Positions 53,825 to 64,000 of a stretch of 64,000 nt of DNA are shown here, in pieces. The stretch's first letter is position 1, and each line of letters starts with the position of its first letter. The position numbers and the translations under genes are program-made. This DNA is from Onchocerca volvulus (lineage: Eukaryota > Nematoda > Chromadorea > Rhabditida > Onchocercidae), in NCBI GenBank assembly GCA_000499405.2, contig HG738140.1:14013113-14077112 (forward strand), written 5' to 3'. The notes under the pieces were generated by a model. It was given only the letters and a program-made list of their open reading frames with translations, ran no database searches and was not told where the DNA came from.

Positions 53825-56800
53825 TTAATTTGGTGGATGAATAGACTGATGAACAGCATCGACAATAGATTTCGCTGAAATTCCGTATTTTTCAAGAAGA
53901 GCATCTGGTGGTCCGGAACGTGGAACATCAAGAACGAATAATGAACGAACATGAATATCTTTCTGATCAGAAACAGCCTGACATACGGCCTCACCAATGC
54001 CTAAAATTTCCAGTAAATTTATTAAACGAAAATTTTTTCAATACATTTAATAAAAATTTATCAGACATTTCCTTCAGAAGCTGAACATGATGTTTAGCTA
54101 TGTCAAGTCACCGCCAAGAGATATGCAAAAATGAGACAAATCTAAAAATTGCGATAACTTGAGAAATGGAAAGCAAGAGTTGAAAATTCTCTTTTAATCA
54201 TAGAAGAAGAATATAATGAACGAACCAAAAGGACATAATGAACAAATTAGAAGATTTTCTCTGAGATCTCAGCTAAATATTTCAAATATCGAAAAATGAT
54301 ACCTCCAGCTTGATAATGATCCTCCACAGTGATGATGCGATTTTCTGCTCTTCTGGCTGATTTTATGATCAAATCTTTATCAAGCGGTTTAATTGTAAAT
54401 GGATCCATTATGATTACTTCTATATTTTCTGATTGCAACTTATCTGCTGCTTTTCTTGCTTCATAAAGCGTGATACCTGCACCGATTATTAACGCTTTTG
54501 GTTTGCTTGCATCATGTACAATCTGAAATGAATTGTAAATTTTACGATGATAAGGCGTTTCATTTATTTTATTTAATAAAATTGAAAGATAAATGTGTTC
54601 CGTATAAATATGCATTGCGAGAGAGAGAACAAGTGTATGCTGATACATTTTTTATTGAAAAAAAAAAAAAATTAGGTCAATTAAATGCATCAAATCCAGA
54701 GAAATGAAACATTAAGAAAAAGCTAATTAGAAATATACAGATAAGCATTATCTACCTTTCCTTTACCAATTTCGAATTTTTCATCGTTGTTATAGATAAC
54801 TGGACATGCAGGTCGTCCAGTACGTATAAATGCAATACCACGAGTATTAGCTGCCAATTCCGTCGCACGTTCTGCTGCCACTGCATCGCTTGGATAGAAT
54901 ACAATGGCGCCAGGAATAGTTCTGAATTTCTTAATTTAATAATCAAATTTTATGAAGATATGCGGAGAATTTATCTCCAAAATTAACATACCGAAATAGT
55001 GCAATATCTTCCAGACCCATTTGCGATGGACCATCTTCTCCAATAGAAACACCGACATGTGAACCAGCGCATTTTATATTTGCGAATGATACTGCAGCCA
55101 TACGAAGCTGATCAGCAGCACGCGTGAAGAATGCAGCGAATGTGCTATAATTTAAGAAGTTTTAAAATACGATTCGAAATTGTGAGCACACCATCATTCT
55201 AAACAGTGGATCATATAACATGCAAAACTCAAATGTTAATTCAAACATCAATTGAAATTATAAATAAAAAATAAATTGATACCGATTTATTTTTATCTAA
55301 ATCTCCTCAGTGAAAACCGTTTTGTACTAGAAAATTTCACAAATTACCAAAACTTTGGCAATTAACGGAGTGCACTGGATGTTTCGGAAAATTTTTACCC
55401 TCAGAAATACCCGATTTCACTATTTTTCCTTTCTTTTGAAAAAAAATTTATTTAACTTTCTTTTTGAAAATTAAATTGTACACAATGTTACGGATAATAT
55501 TAAATTATAAATGTAATCTTTATTAGATTTATGTTATCTTTACTTCTTCATTTTAATGAAATCTATTAACCTCTGGTAATATCAAAATAATATAAATTCT
55601 TAAAAATGATCAACAGAAAAGATTAGTGCCACAGTATATATGAGATCAAAAAACAATAAATCAACTGTTAAATGAGGATATCAAAGACTAGTACTCTCAA
55701 ACAGTATTTCTTTATTAGTTTTATTAAAATAGCAGTTATAGGTCAGAAATATGAGATCGCACACCGTAAACTTACAACAATGCATTCAAATAAATTCTGT
55801 ATGAATGCCTGCGTATATGTGCGTGTATTTGTCTGCGCATATATGTATATATCACAAACATTACACACTATAATAATGTTGAAATAAAAGAATTCAACAG
55901 TGTATAGTGAGAAATTTTAATTCTGATAGTGAAGGAAATGAAAAAATAAATGAATATACTCTTTGCAGTTGAAATCGCTAAGGAAGCAATCATTAATGCA
56001 TAACCGAGGAAAGATTAAAAGATATGTTACCATATCATATTCACATCCCATAATGAATTATGTTACCATTGAAAGATGCATCGTTGGCCAATATGGATGG
56101 TATCGGTGCTTTTAAATCATATTTTTCAGTCCATTTTAAATGTAATAAGTTTTTCAAATAAATAAAGCACTGGAAAAAATATAAAAACTGAACTAATTAA
56201 ATCTTGACCTAACTAAAATTTATTAATAAAGTAAACCTTGCAAATGGTATGGCACGATCACGACACTGCAAACCAACAGCGACTCCAACAAGATTTTGTT
56301 CTGCAATGAAACATTCGACGAACTGCTCTGGATGTTTTTTAAGCAAATTCTCACTAAATGTCGAGTTTTTGGTATCACCATCTAAGCCAATTATTCGTGG
56401 ACAAGCATCACCCAGTTTTGCCAATGCTGTACCATAAGCCTGACGGGTTGCTACCTGAAATAATCAATTTTTGAGAAAAATGATTTTGAAAAAAATCAAT
56501 AAAATTAAAAAAAAAATAAGGTGCTCCTAACACTCAGTAAAGAGTTGAAATCCATAAATACTACTGCATGCTAAGTAAGCAATTCACATTAGCAACATTT
56601 TTCGATCATTAGATTACGTAGGAAAGCTATTTTTTCAATAGTGACAATGCAATTATAATCCTTACTAAGTCTGAAGGAATTACAGGACATGTAGATGACT
56701 TGAAAACGTGTTAATATTGTGAGAAAAATGCGTAAAGCCATAGATTCATTGCATAAACATAAATCTAACAGATAAAGTAAGCAATATCTAGTTTGGTTTT

Positions 56801-59475
56801 GATACAAGTATTTTCTTAAAAGTCAGGACCTCACGATCTGCTTAAATACAATTTGCGGTTCGATTTGCTATAATTACTATTCAACATCTTTTCTAGACGA
56901 ATCAAGATTATATGAAATGAATTTGCTAGAAGTGAGCTTATTCCTAAGAGAACTAAGATAATACTTTGTCGCCAAGTTTGTATTCAGGTGGTGCCATCTT
57001 TATACAGCCAAATGGTAGTCGAACACATGGAGCATCGTTCACTGGAAGTTTCATTTGTAATTTTCCAATCATATCTTCTTTATTCATAAGACGCTGTTCA
57101 ATTGCCTCAATTGTATCTTCAGGTACTGGTTTCCCATGCCAATTATTCTACAAGTAAACCATTGATAAGATACAAAATTTCAAGCAATGTTAGATTTGAT
57201 TATTCAAGATTGCACAAGTGCTTCTTGAAGAAGCAACGCAGATGATTGCATTAGAAGTTCTTACCACATTAAGAGAGTGCATAATTTGCATTGCCAAGTT
57301 ACTGGAATATTTATAAATTTCCAGTCTTTACACTCATTATTTTAATTCCAGTAATTTCTTGATGTACATCTACTACAAAAGTTAAAAGTGATAATTTGAA
57401 ATAACTGTATTACAAGTTTGTATTTGGCTACCTATCCGTGATACAACACAATAATACTCGTTTATATCTCGTCAAACAGCCAACATTCATTATCTAGCAG
57501 AGAATCTAGGATATTTCCGGTATTTATTTGACCGGTCATAGCTGGTGCTCTGCCGCTAATATTATGTGTCATTCATTTCACACCTTCCATATCTGCTGCT
57601 AAATCCCGAACTTTCTCCAGATGAGTGCTATTAATTGCCAAACTTGTCTCTACACCAGGACATCGGTACCGAAACTTCCTGCACTGGTTTTGTCTGATAT
57701 GTTTCGTAATGAATCAAAAATTTCGTAATACTTATTATTCCATCTGGTAAAGAACGAATAATCGATAACAAACAAAAAGTCTTCCAGTAGATTTTGAGAA
57801 ACTCAGCATCGTTTAATTTGGTGTAGTAAATAAATGAAATTCATTTTTAACTACTGACAATTACTGACATAAACACTGTAATTACTAATGATTTGCTCAA
57901 TCAATTAAGCATATCTCGGGTTATAGAATAGGAAAAACTTACTTCATCTTCGATTCCAACGATGCCTTTTCCTTTCAGTGTTTTTGCAACAATGGCTGTT
58001 GGTTTATCTCTTGTCTGACTGAATAAATCAAAAAATATTTCACCGAATACCGTTTCAATTTAATTGATCATAATTACCAAACAATTTTTTCAAATCTTCT
58101 ACTGTGTTAGCGCTGATGGTAGGGATAGACTGTAGCTCTGACCGACTAACAAGGTATAAGATTTTAAAGTTGCTTGGAAATTCCAAAATAATTCTGATCG
58201 CATTCTAACATTATTTTCAGCTTAACGCTGTTGCAAAATGAAATAGAATATTTGATTTTGTAGATTTTGCAGGATTAAAAATAAAAATTATACAAAAACA
58301 CAGATGAAGATTATTTTCTTAGCATTTTCTTTTTTTTTTTTCAAAATTTCCCACCGTGCAATTTCATATGCATTTAATAATTCCACAACATTACTGCCAT
58401 CAACAATGATTGTGTGGCATCCAAATGATTCAAAGCGTTTTGCTAAGGCTTCAGCGTCATGTCCTAACATCGTCTGTTGGGTTTGTCCTAGACGATTCAT
58501 GTCCACGATTGCAACCAAATTGTCCAATTTGTAGTACGATGCAAATGCTGAAACATCGAACGTTCTTATCGCTATCAAATAAAACATGTTACATCAACTT
58601 TTCAATCAAATATTGAGGAGAATTGAAATTTAAAAACAAAACATGCCTGCTGCCTCCCACACTGAACCTTCTGCGCATTCGCCATCACCCAACAAACAAT
58701 ACACACGATAACTTGCCTAAAGTTAAAAAAAAAAAAAAATTGTTTCAGAAAATAAATAAAATTTGATGAATAATTCGATACTCTGATTTACGAGAACGGT
58801 CAGCAAAGTGAAAATGGCTAATATTTGATAATAAACAGGTCTTCTATCATGACTGATCAAATGAAAATTTTATTCTTCAAATGACTCTTGAAATCATGAA
58901 ACAATACCTTATCAATGTATTTTCCAGCATAAGCCATTCCAGCAGCGCATGAGAGACCTTGTCCGAGAGAGCCCGTAGCAACATCGATAAAGTCCAATCT
59001 CGGTGTAGGATGGCCTTCCAGATCAGTGTTTATCTTCCTTATGTTCATCATATCAGCAGTTGATATATGTCCCGCTTGATGCCAAGCAGCATACAACACT
59101 GGGCATGCATGACCCTTTAAAAAAAAAAAAAAAAAAAAACATTATTTCAATTCTTATGATTTAAATTAAAATTCACGCTCTACATAAACTATAAAGACAA
59201 ATTCAAGTCTTAAATAATAACTTCTTGTCTATTTTTTACTCCTGAAAAATTCATCAGGTAAAACAAACCTTTGATAAAACGAAACGATCAGCAGATGGAT
59301 TTTTCGGGAATGCTTTGTCAATTTTCATTTCATTAAAGAAAAGAGTTGCAACAATCTCCGCAGCTGAGCATGAGCTTGTAGGATGACCTGATTTGGCCGC
59401 ACAAGTCATTTTGATCGAATCAATACGAAGATGATTCGCTATATCATTTAATTGTTGAATATCTATTTTCCCCAT
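53825..59475 (-). CDS. tkt-1: Transketolase
   Basis: Thiamine-diphosphate enzyme of the non-oxidative pentose phosphate pathway, moving two-carbon units between sugar phosphates in the cytosol. Exons, 5' to 3': 59475-59269, 59114-58908, 58716-58647, 58547-58355, 58018-57943, 57147-56965, 56454-56237, 55144-54992, 54921-54756, 54522-54303, 54000-53825; 622 residues against 623 in human TKT, phases consistent. Seen: SGHPTSS near 29-35, GSLGQGLS, the ThDP motif start [22 protein letters not shown], catalytic-domain [43 protein letters not shown] and VEDHYQAGG. The third intron has a GC donor. The start is fixed by MGKIDIQQL directly after an acceptor; EPRS faces it from the other strand. Confidence 0.96.
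57480..57720 (-). other. Less AT-rich island in a transketolase intron
   Basis: Inside intron 57942-57148. Read on the minus strand, one frame is open for about 45 codons ([15 protein letters not shown]) and continues after a stop with [15 protein letters not shown]. Not part of transketolase and not recognised. It looks like a decayed coding fragment. Confidence 0.3.
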
Positions 59476-59477
59476 AG

Positions 59478-59486
59478 CTGAATTTA
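59478..59486 (-). promoter_or_regulatory. Probable spliced-leader acceptor of transketolase
   Basis: On the minus strand TAAATTCAG ends two bases before the ATG (CT-ATGGGG). No coding exon of the family is expected upstream, so the most likely use is spliced-leader trans-splicing, giving a 2-base native 5' UTR. Confidence 0.55.
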
Positions 59487-59778
59487 ATAAGCGCTACTGA
59501 ATTCTCTGAAATTTTATATTTTCTTCGAAACAATGAAACTTAATACGTTCCATACATACGTATCGTATCATACGCAAACATCCTCTCTCATAGTTGGACT
59601 TTCAAAGTTAAAACAATTGAAAATATTACTTTTTAACTGATAAGAGATGTAATCTATACACAATGTTTCTTTCTTCAATAAAATTTGCCAACAAAAACGA
59701 AAGTCCATAAGTTAAAGCTCAAAGATCATCTTATAATACCAACACACACCGAAATATATTTGAATAGGAGTCAAACCA

Positions 59779-59863
59779 TCAATATGTTTCAAAGCGAATA
59801 TGTCTCCTACTGAGGTGAGAAGACATGGTGAATATTTGGCATATTCGCTTTGTAACATATTGA
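59779..59863. repeat. Near-perfect stem-loop, 24-base arms
   Basis: Arm 59779-59802 (core CAAAGCGAATATG) and arm 59840-59863 (core CATATTCGCTTTG) are reverse complements over 24 bases with one mismatch, with a 37-base loop. It lies about 300 bases upstream of the transketolase start. Could be a miRNA-like hairpin or the ends of a small foldback element. Confidence 0.65.
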
Positions 59864-61026
59864 GTGTAATCTTTCCTTCGATAAGCACAGTACTACGAAT
59901 TCTCAAGAAAAGTTTTCATTAACAACTACAACAGCGACCTATTAAAGTGCTTCAAATTTCAAAAATTTCAAACAATATATAAAGAGAGAAATACAGGATG
60001 TAAAAACAAGTTTTTCAAACGGTTGAATAACAATATTTTCAACACACACATATAAAAAATTTTAAACAAGAAATTGCACTTCAACAACCAAACATATGAA
60101 AATTATATTTCGCCACATGAAAAGCTACGTAAATCATTATCAGCTGTATGAGCAAAGCGATTCTATTTTTATCATGAATTTTTGTTCTTTTACCTATTCT
60201 TATTTTGACTGTCATGGACTGCATCGAACCGCAGTTCAAGTCCGCAAATAACTTGACATAATTACTTTCAACTTCTTACATATCATTAAATTTCTTCAAT
60301 TTATGAAAAAACGAAGAAATTCTTAATCAATTAGCCCTCAAAAAAAAAAAAAAAAAAAAAAGAAGAAAACTATGGAAATGTCAAAAATTTGATTTTCCTA
60401 ATGAAGAATAGTGGATACTATTTTCGTATTCTGATAGCGTCCGTTTGGTCTTATAAATAGAGTAATTAAATAATATTAAAGCACAATTTGATCAGAGCTC
60501 GACAATAAGTGAAGAAAAAAAAATGAAGTATATATGAATAAAACAACAGAACCAGTAGCGGTGTACCTGTTAAATGAAAAGAAAAAAAAAAGAAATTACA
60601 TAGGACTTTCGATCACTTTTGAAGGTCATACACCTAATTACTCTTTGCTTTAATTCGATTTTTTTAATTTGTAAAAACTATAACTATTACACATGAAATA
60701 TGACAATTGAAAAACTATCTTGTTCCTAAATTTAATTTTCCTGGATGTTATTTGAAATGCGCTTCTTAAAAAAAAAAAAAACATGATTCAAATTATTTGA
60801 AATGCTTCCTCACATAATTTGTTTTCTAAATTGAGCGATAAAAATTCGCACAATATTGTCAAAAATTTGCGAGAATTACTAGAAAAGACTATAGGAAGAA
60901 TAAAGAATGAAATACAGAGAAGAAAATGAAATTAATTGATAAAAGGAGTGTTTACAGTGAATCGATAAAATATCAGTCCCAAAAAAAAGGCAAGGTGATA
61001 ATCTGCAGAACTATATTATTAATGCT

Positions 61027-63994
61027 TTAAAAGACATCATAGCTAGTCGAATTTTCCGAATTGATTTTTTCAGTAATTTCACAATGAAGGTTATATTCCT
61101 GATCGATACCAATATAAGAATCAGATAATATGAAAATCGTAAAAATATGTCGACCCCTGGAAAAAGTAAAGCAAATTATTCACCATTTATAAATCAACGT
61201 TAACTATTTACGCCTTCTTTATCCAGCTGACTTAAAATGTTTCATTATGTCATTGGCGACATTTCTGCTCAATGCTAATACCTTCCGATGTACATTACGA
61301 CTTATTCAAAATACATCAAAATGTTTTGAATCAAAAAATATACTAAACAATACTCAACATAATTTTAAAAACTAAAATTTCATTTTCTAAACAAAATAAT
61401 TATAAACTTCACGACAGAAACTTTTAAAATAATTGGAAAATTAAAATCTGAAATTATATCTAGTAATTTACTTCTCAATTTATCAGAAATATAAAATTTC
61501 GAGAAAATTACTTCCTAAAAATTTCGTTCTTTTTTCTTGAATTACTAAAGAACGGAAACTTACAAATGTTTGGGCATTCTAAATGGTACAGCGAGTTGCT
61601 TGGAACCGGTAATCGATGATATTTTTTTGCAGCATAGTACTTCATCTGTATCTTTCTCACCAATGATCACAATCCAGCCAGCACTTTTTTCTTTATGAAA
61701 ACGTGGACAAAAGGCATCCGTTTCAAACTAAAATATCACTGTTTTATCCGATTGCTTAATTTTTTCCTTTTTTTTTTTTCTGGTTGAAGTAGAAATTTTG
61801 ACGTAAAATATTGAAAAGAAAAAATATTTACACTAAAAACGTTCTTTATGAATTCTGATATCTGATTATAACCATGAACATACTTTATATGGGCCGACCA
61901 TTTCGACAGTGAATAACATACGATATAACATATCCGACTCAACATTTATGTATTTTGGCCATCGCTCATCTTGCAAATAATCGATTTCGAAAACTTGATC
62001 TGCACTACATAACATACATTTCCTTGGCTGTAATATTGGCCATTTCAAAAGAGCGTCAACAGCCTGGAATTATAAATATTACAAATACAAAAATTGAATA
62101 ATAAAATAACCGTTGCTGCATAAGCAAAAGAGATGAATAACATAAATTTAAGAATGCCAAAAAGATAACATTAGAGATTATAGAAAGGCAATATAATGTT
62201 ACTGGAAAATCATAAGTAAAAGTAAATACGAACATCAGAAAATACGAGCAAAAGAAAACGAAGATCTTCAACACATTATGCACAGTAAACTTCACTATAC
62301 ATGATTACAAGCATTATTATTCAGATTATAATCCAGCTATTGTTCAGATCTTCTTCCAAGATTCTAGTTTCTGTATCTTTTTAGTTTCTTCTCTCAAACT
62401 GTATCCAATAATTCAAAGTTAAAAGCAAAATTTGAAAAAGAAAAATAGAAAAGATCAGCATCAAGCAGATAAAAGGTATCAAAATAAGTAAAAACCTCCG
62501 TTGCTTGACGCTCATTGATAACTGTCACATCCAGAAGTTTTTTGATAGCCTTTTTTCTTGACTGTTCAACATTCGTTCTATCAAGACCAAAATAATTTTT
62601 TAGCACAGGTACTGTTGAATCAGCCCTATATAACAACGAAATTAACTTATGGAAAACACTGAACAAAACAAAGAGTTAAAAATATTTTTGATATATGCAA
62701 ATGGAACCAAAAATTCTATCAAAACAACACTGTCATGTAAAAGAAAAATGAAACAAGGGACATTATTTTTTTTTTTCAGAATATTGTCTATTGAACACTA
62801 CTGCTATAATTTTCACCACAAATAATCTAACCAAGATTTGACAACATCAAATTTAATCAAATAGCAACGATGAAATGACTGTGGTGTGCACTAAATAATC
62901 GGTCAACATCATGATTTCTCGAAATTTTATATCTTGTACTTACCCTATTGCAACAATAATTTCCTCATTGAAATGAGGTAAGACCAATAAGGGATGGTCT
63001 GTATGCCAAGTAGCTTGGGCGATCATTTGCATCAAAATAACAATAGAAAGAGCAGTAGACAGCCATTTATGCAACAAACTTATGTCCAACATTGCCTAAA
63101 GATTTCGAAATATTCTAAAATTTGGCTAAACTTTTATATCATTTCCTAACTTCAGAGAACGACTACCTTAAATATAAGTTTGATAGCTTATAAAACTTTC
63201 GCAAATTTGGTAAAGAATTATCATTTACTCCCTAAATAATTTTTTTATTTATATGTTATTTCCTCCCATTTTACTTCATGATTTTATGCATTAATATACT
63301 TTTTCAAAAAATGTTTAATGAGATCAGAAAAGCATTACATTTAAAATTCGCATACACTGATCTAGCATTGAGCGTTGATCAGTGATGTAATCTGTCATCA
63401 ACTTTATGCGACTTAAATGTGCTTCCAATAACAGAAAAGCTTTGGTGTGTGAAGAATCCATGGCAGCATTAGCTGGCAATTCAAGCGGCATAATTTGTTG
63501 TAGATGCCTGAAATTAATGAAACAAGTAAACTAAAGGCTTAGGTTAGGTTTAGGTAGTTAATGATTATTTTTGAATTTATATTAAATTATGCAAAAGAAA
63601 GATAAAAGAATTCAAGATCATGGTTTTTGTATTGCAATATTAACGATTACGAAAGAAAACTGACGCATTAATTTGGTCTTCATTGTGTCGAACAGGTATT
63701 TCATCATATTCCGGGCAATCCTGAAATAACCTTGTTCGAAAAAAAAATATTGCTTCAATATTTTGGAATGAAATACAGAGCATCATATTACTCTTCATCA
63801 CATTGCAGCAAAAAAAAAAAAAAAAAAAAAAAAAGTGGTTCATAATTTATAAAACTGCAAAATCGAAAAAATAGAACATACTGCCAAAACTTTCATAAGT
63901 TCTTCCATTGTTGCTTTGGGCGTAAGGGAGTTGGCAAAAAATCGCACAGTTTTATGATTCAAATAATAAACGCTTGCTATGGTTCCCAGTGGCG
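61027..63994 (-). CDS. ASCC3: ASCC3 helicase, C-terminal Sec63 unit (5' part beyond the window)
   Basis: Ski2-like helicase of the ASC-1 complex, involved in splitting collided ribosomes and in alkylation repair (family knowledge). Exons, 5' to 3': 63994-63882, 63720-63665, 63507-63339, 63095-62944, 62625-62496, 62063-61884, 61727-61564, 61156-61027; about 364 residues, in phase. The opening PLGTIASVYYLNHKTV and PEYDEIPVRHNEDQIN, then AMDSSHTKAFLLLEAHLSR, follow the human ASCC3 second Sec63 domain rather than SNRNP200 or SEC63. The FN3/C2-like end carries GWIVIIGEKDTDEV and ILSDSYIGIDQEYN. The junction after 63665 uses a GTCAGT donor because later donors shift the frame. The 63994 edge follows TTTCAG at the window border. 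Confidence 0.88.
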
Positions 63995-64000
63995 CTGAAA

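Larger units (their letters stand above)
59476..61026. other. Intergenic region between ASCC3 and transketolase
   Basis: About 1.55 kb between two minus-strand genes: 3' end of ASCC3 and 5' flank of transketolase. AT-rich except for a stem-loop segment at 59779-59863. No other gene is recognised. Confidence 0.6.

Noticed and set aside
60221..60260. GTTCAAGTCC stretch resembling a tRNA T-arm
   Set aside because: No matching acceptor stem, D-arm or anticodon arm could be drawn around it on either strand.
63640..63664. Extension of ASCC3 exon 63720-63665 to the later donors GTAATC or GTTAAT
   Set aside because: Both leave phase 1, which puts stops into the next exon; the GTCAGT donor after 63665 keeps frame and the expected alignment length.
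61027..63994. Assignment of the rightmost gene to SEC63 or SNRNP200 (Brr2)
   Set aside because: No J-domain or acidic tail as in SEC63, and PVRHNEDQIN plus TIASVYYLNHKTV fit ASCC3 better than the Brr2 version of the Sec63 domain.

Overview
The window is nuclear DNA from a nematode, most likely a clade III parasite of the filarial type. It is strongly AT-rich, and the genes are cut into many small exons with TTTCAG-type acceptors. Donors range from GTAAGT to GTTTGT, GTTCGT and GTTAAT. Several start codons sit a few bases to a few dozen bases after a good 3' splice site, as expected for spliced-leader trans-splicing. The gene set (MPDZ/mpz-1, RPGRIP1L/mks-5, PQBP1, EPRS, transketolase, ASCC3) is animal. 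I cannot name the species from sequence alone.

Layout. 1-15285 (+): 3' part of a multi-PDZ scaffold gene whose last five PDZ domains align one-to-one with human MPDZ PDZ9-13. 15286-19388: no recognised gene. 19389-32026 (+): RPGRIP1L/MKS-5, a ciliary transition-zone scaffold with coiled coils, two C2 domains and an RPGR-interacting-type C-terminus. 32027-34941: intergenic, with an unusual cluster of ACGT motifs near its right end. 34942-37715 (+): PQBP1, a WW-domain splicing protein. 38054-52888 (+): a complete 27-exon bifunctional glutamyl-prolyl-tRNA synthetase. It starts only 338 bases after the PQBP1 stop, so the two may form a trans-spliced operon. 52889-53824: convergent intergenic space. 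59475-53825 (-): complete transketolase. 63994-61027 (-): C-terminal second Sec63 unit of the ASCC3 helicase, continuing beyond the window.

The exon models were built by hand by joining GT..AG junctions in phase and comparing the product with remembered family sequences. Coding totals are phase-consistent for mpz-1 (993 codons in view), PQBP1 (303), EPRS (1582), transketolase (623) and ASCC3 (364 in view). mks-5 has one unresolved junction near 28110-30054.

The most notable points are these. (1) GluRS and ProRS are one continuous gene here, whereas C. elegans carries them as separate ears-1 and pars-1 genes. (2) The EPRS intron just before the WHEP repeats holds a decayed Helitron (PIF1-type) helicase flanked by inverted copies of an end module. 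The same end module, with a shared GTCAC-N4-GTGAC element and a purine-rich tract, recurs in introns of mpz-1 and mks-5, so it looks like a dispersed family. (3) Smaller signals include a GC-AG intron in transketolase, a tandemly duplicated intron 3' end in mpz-1, a 24-bp near-perfect stem-loop upstream of transketolase, and the ACGT/CRE cluster in front of PQBP1.
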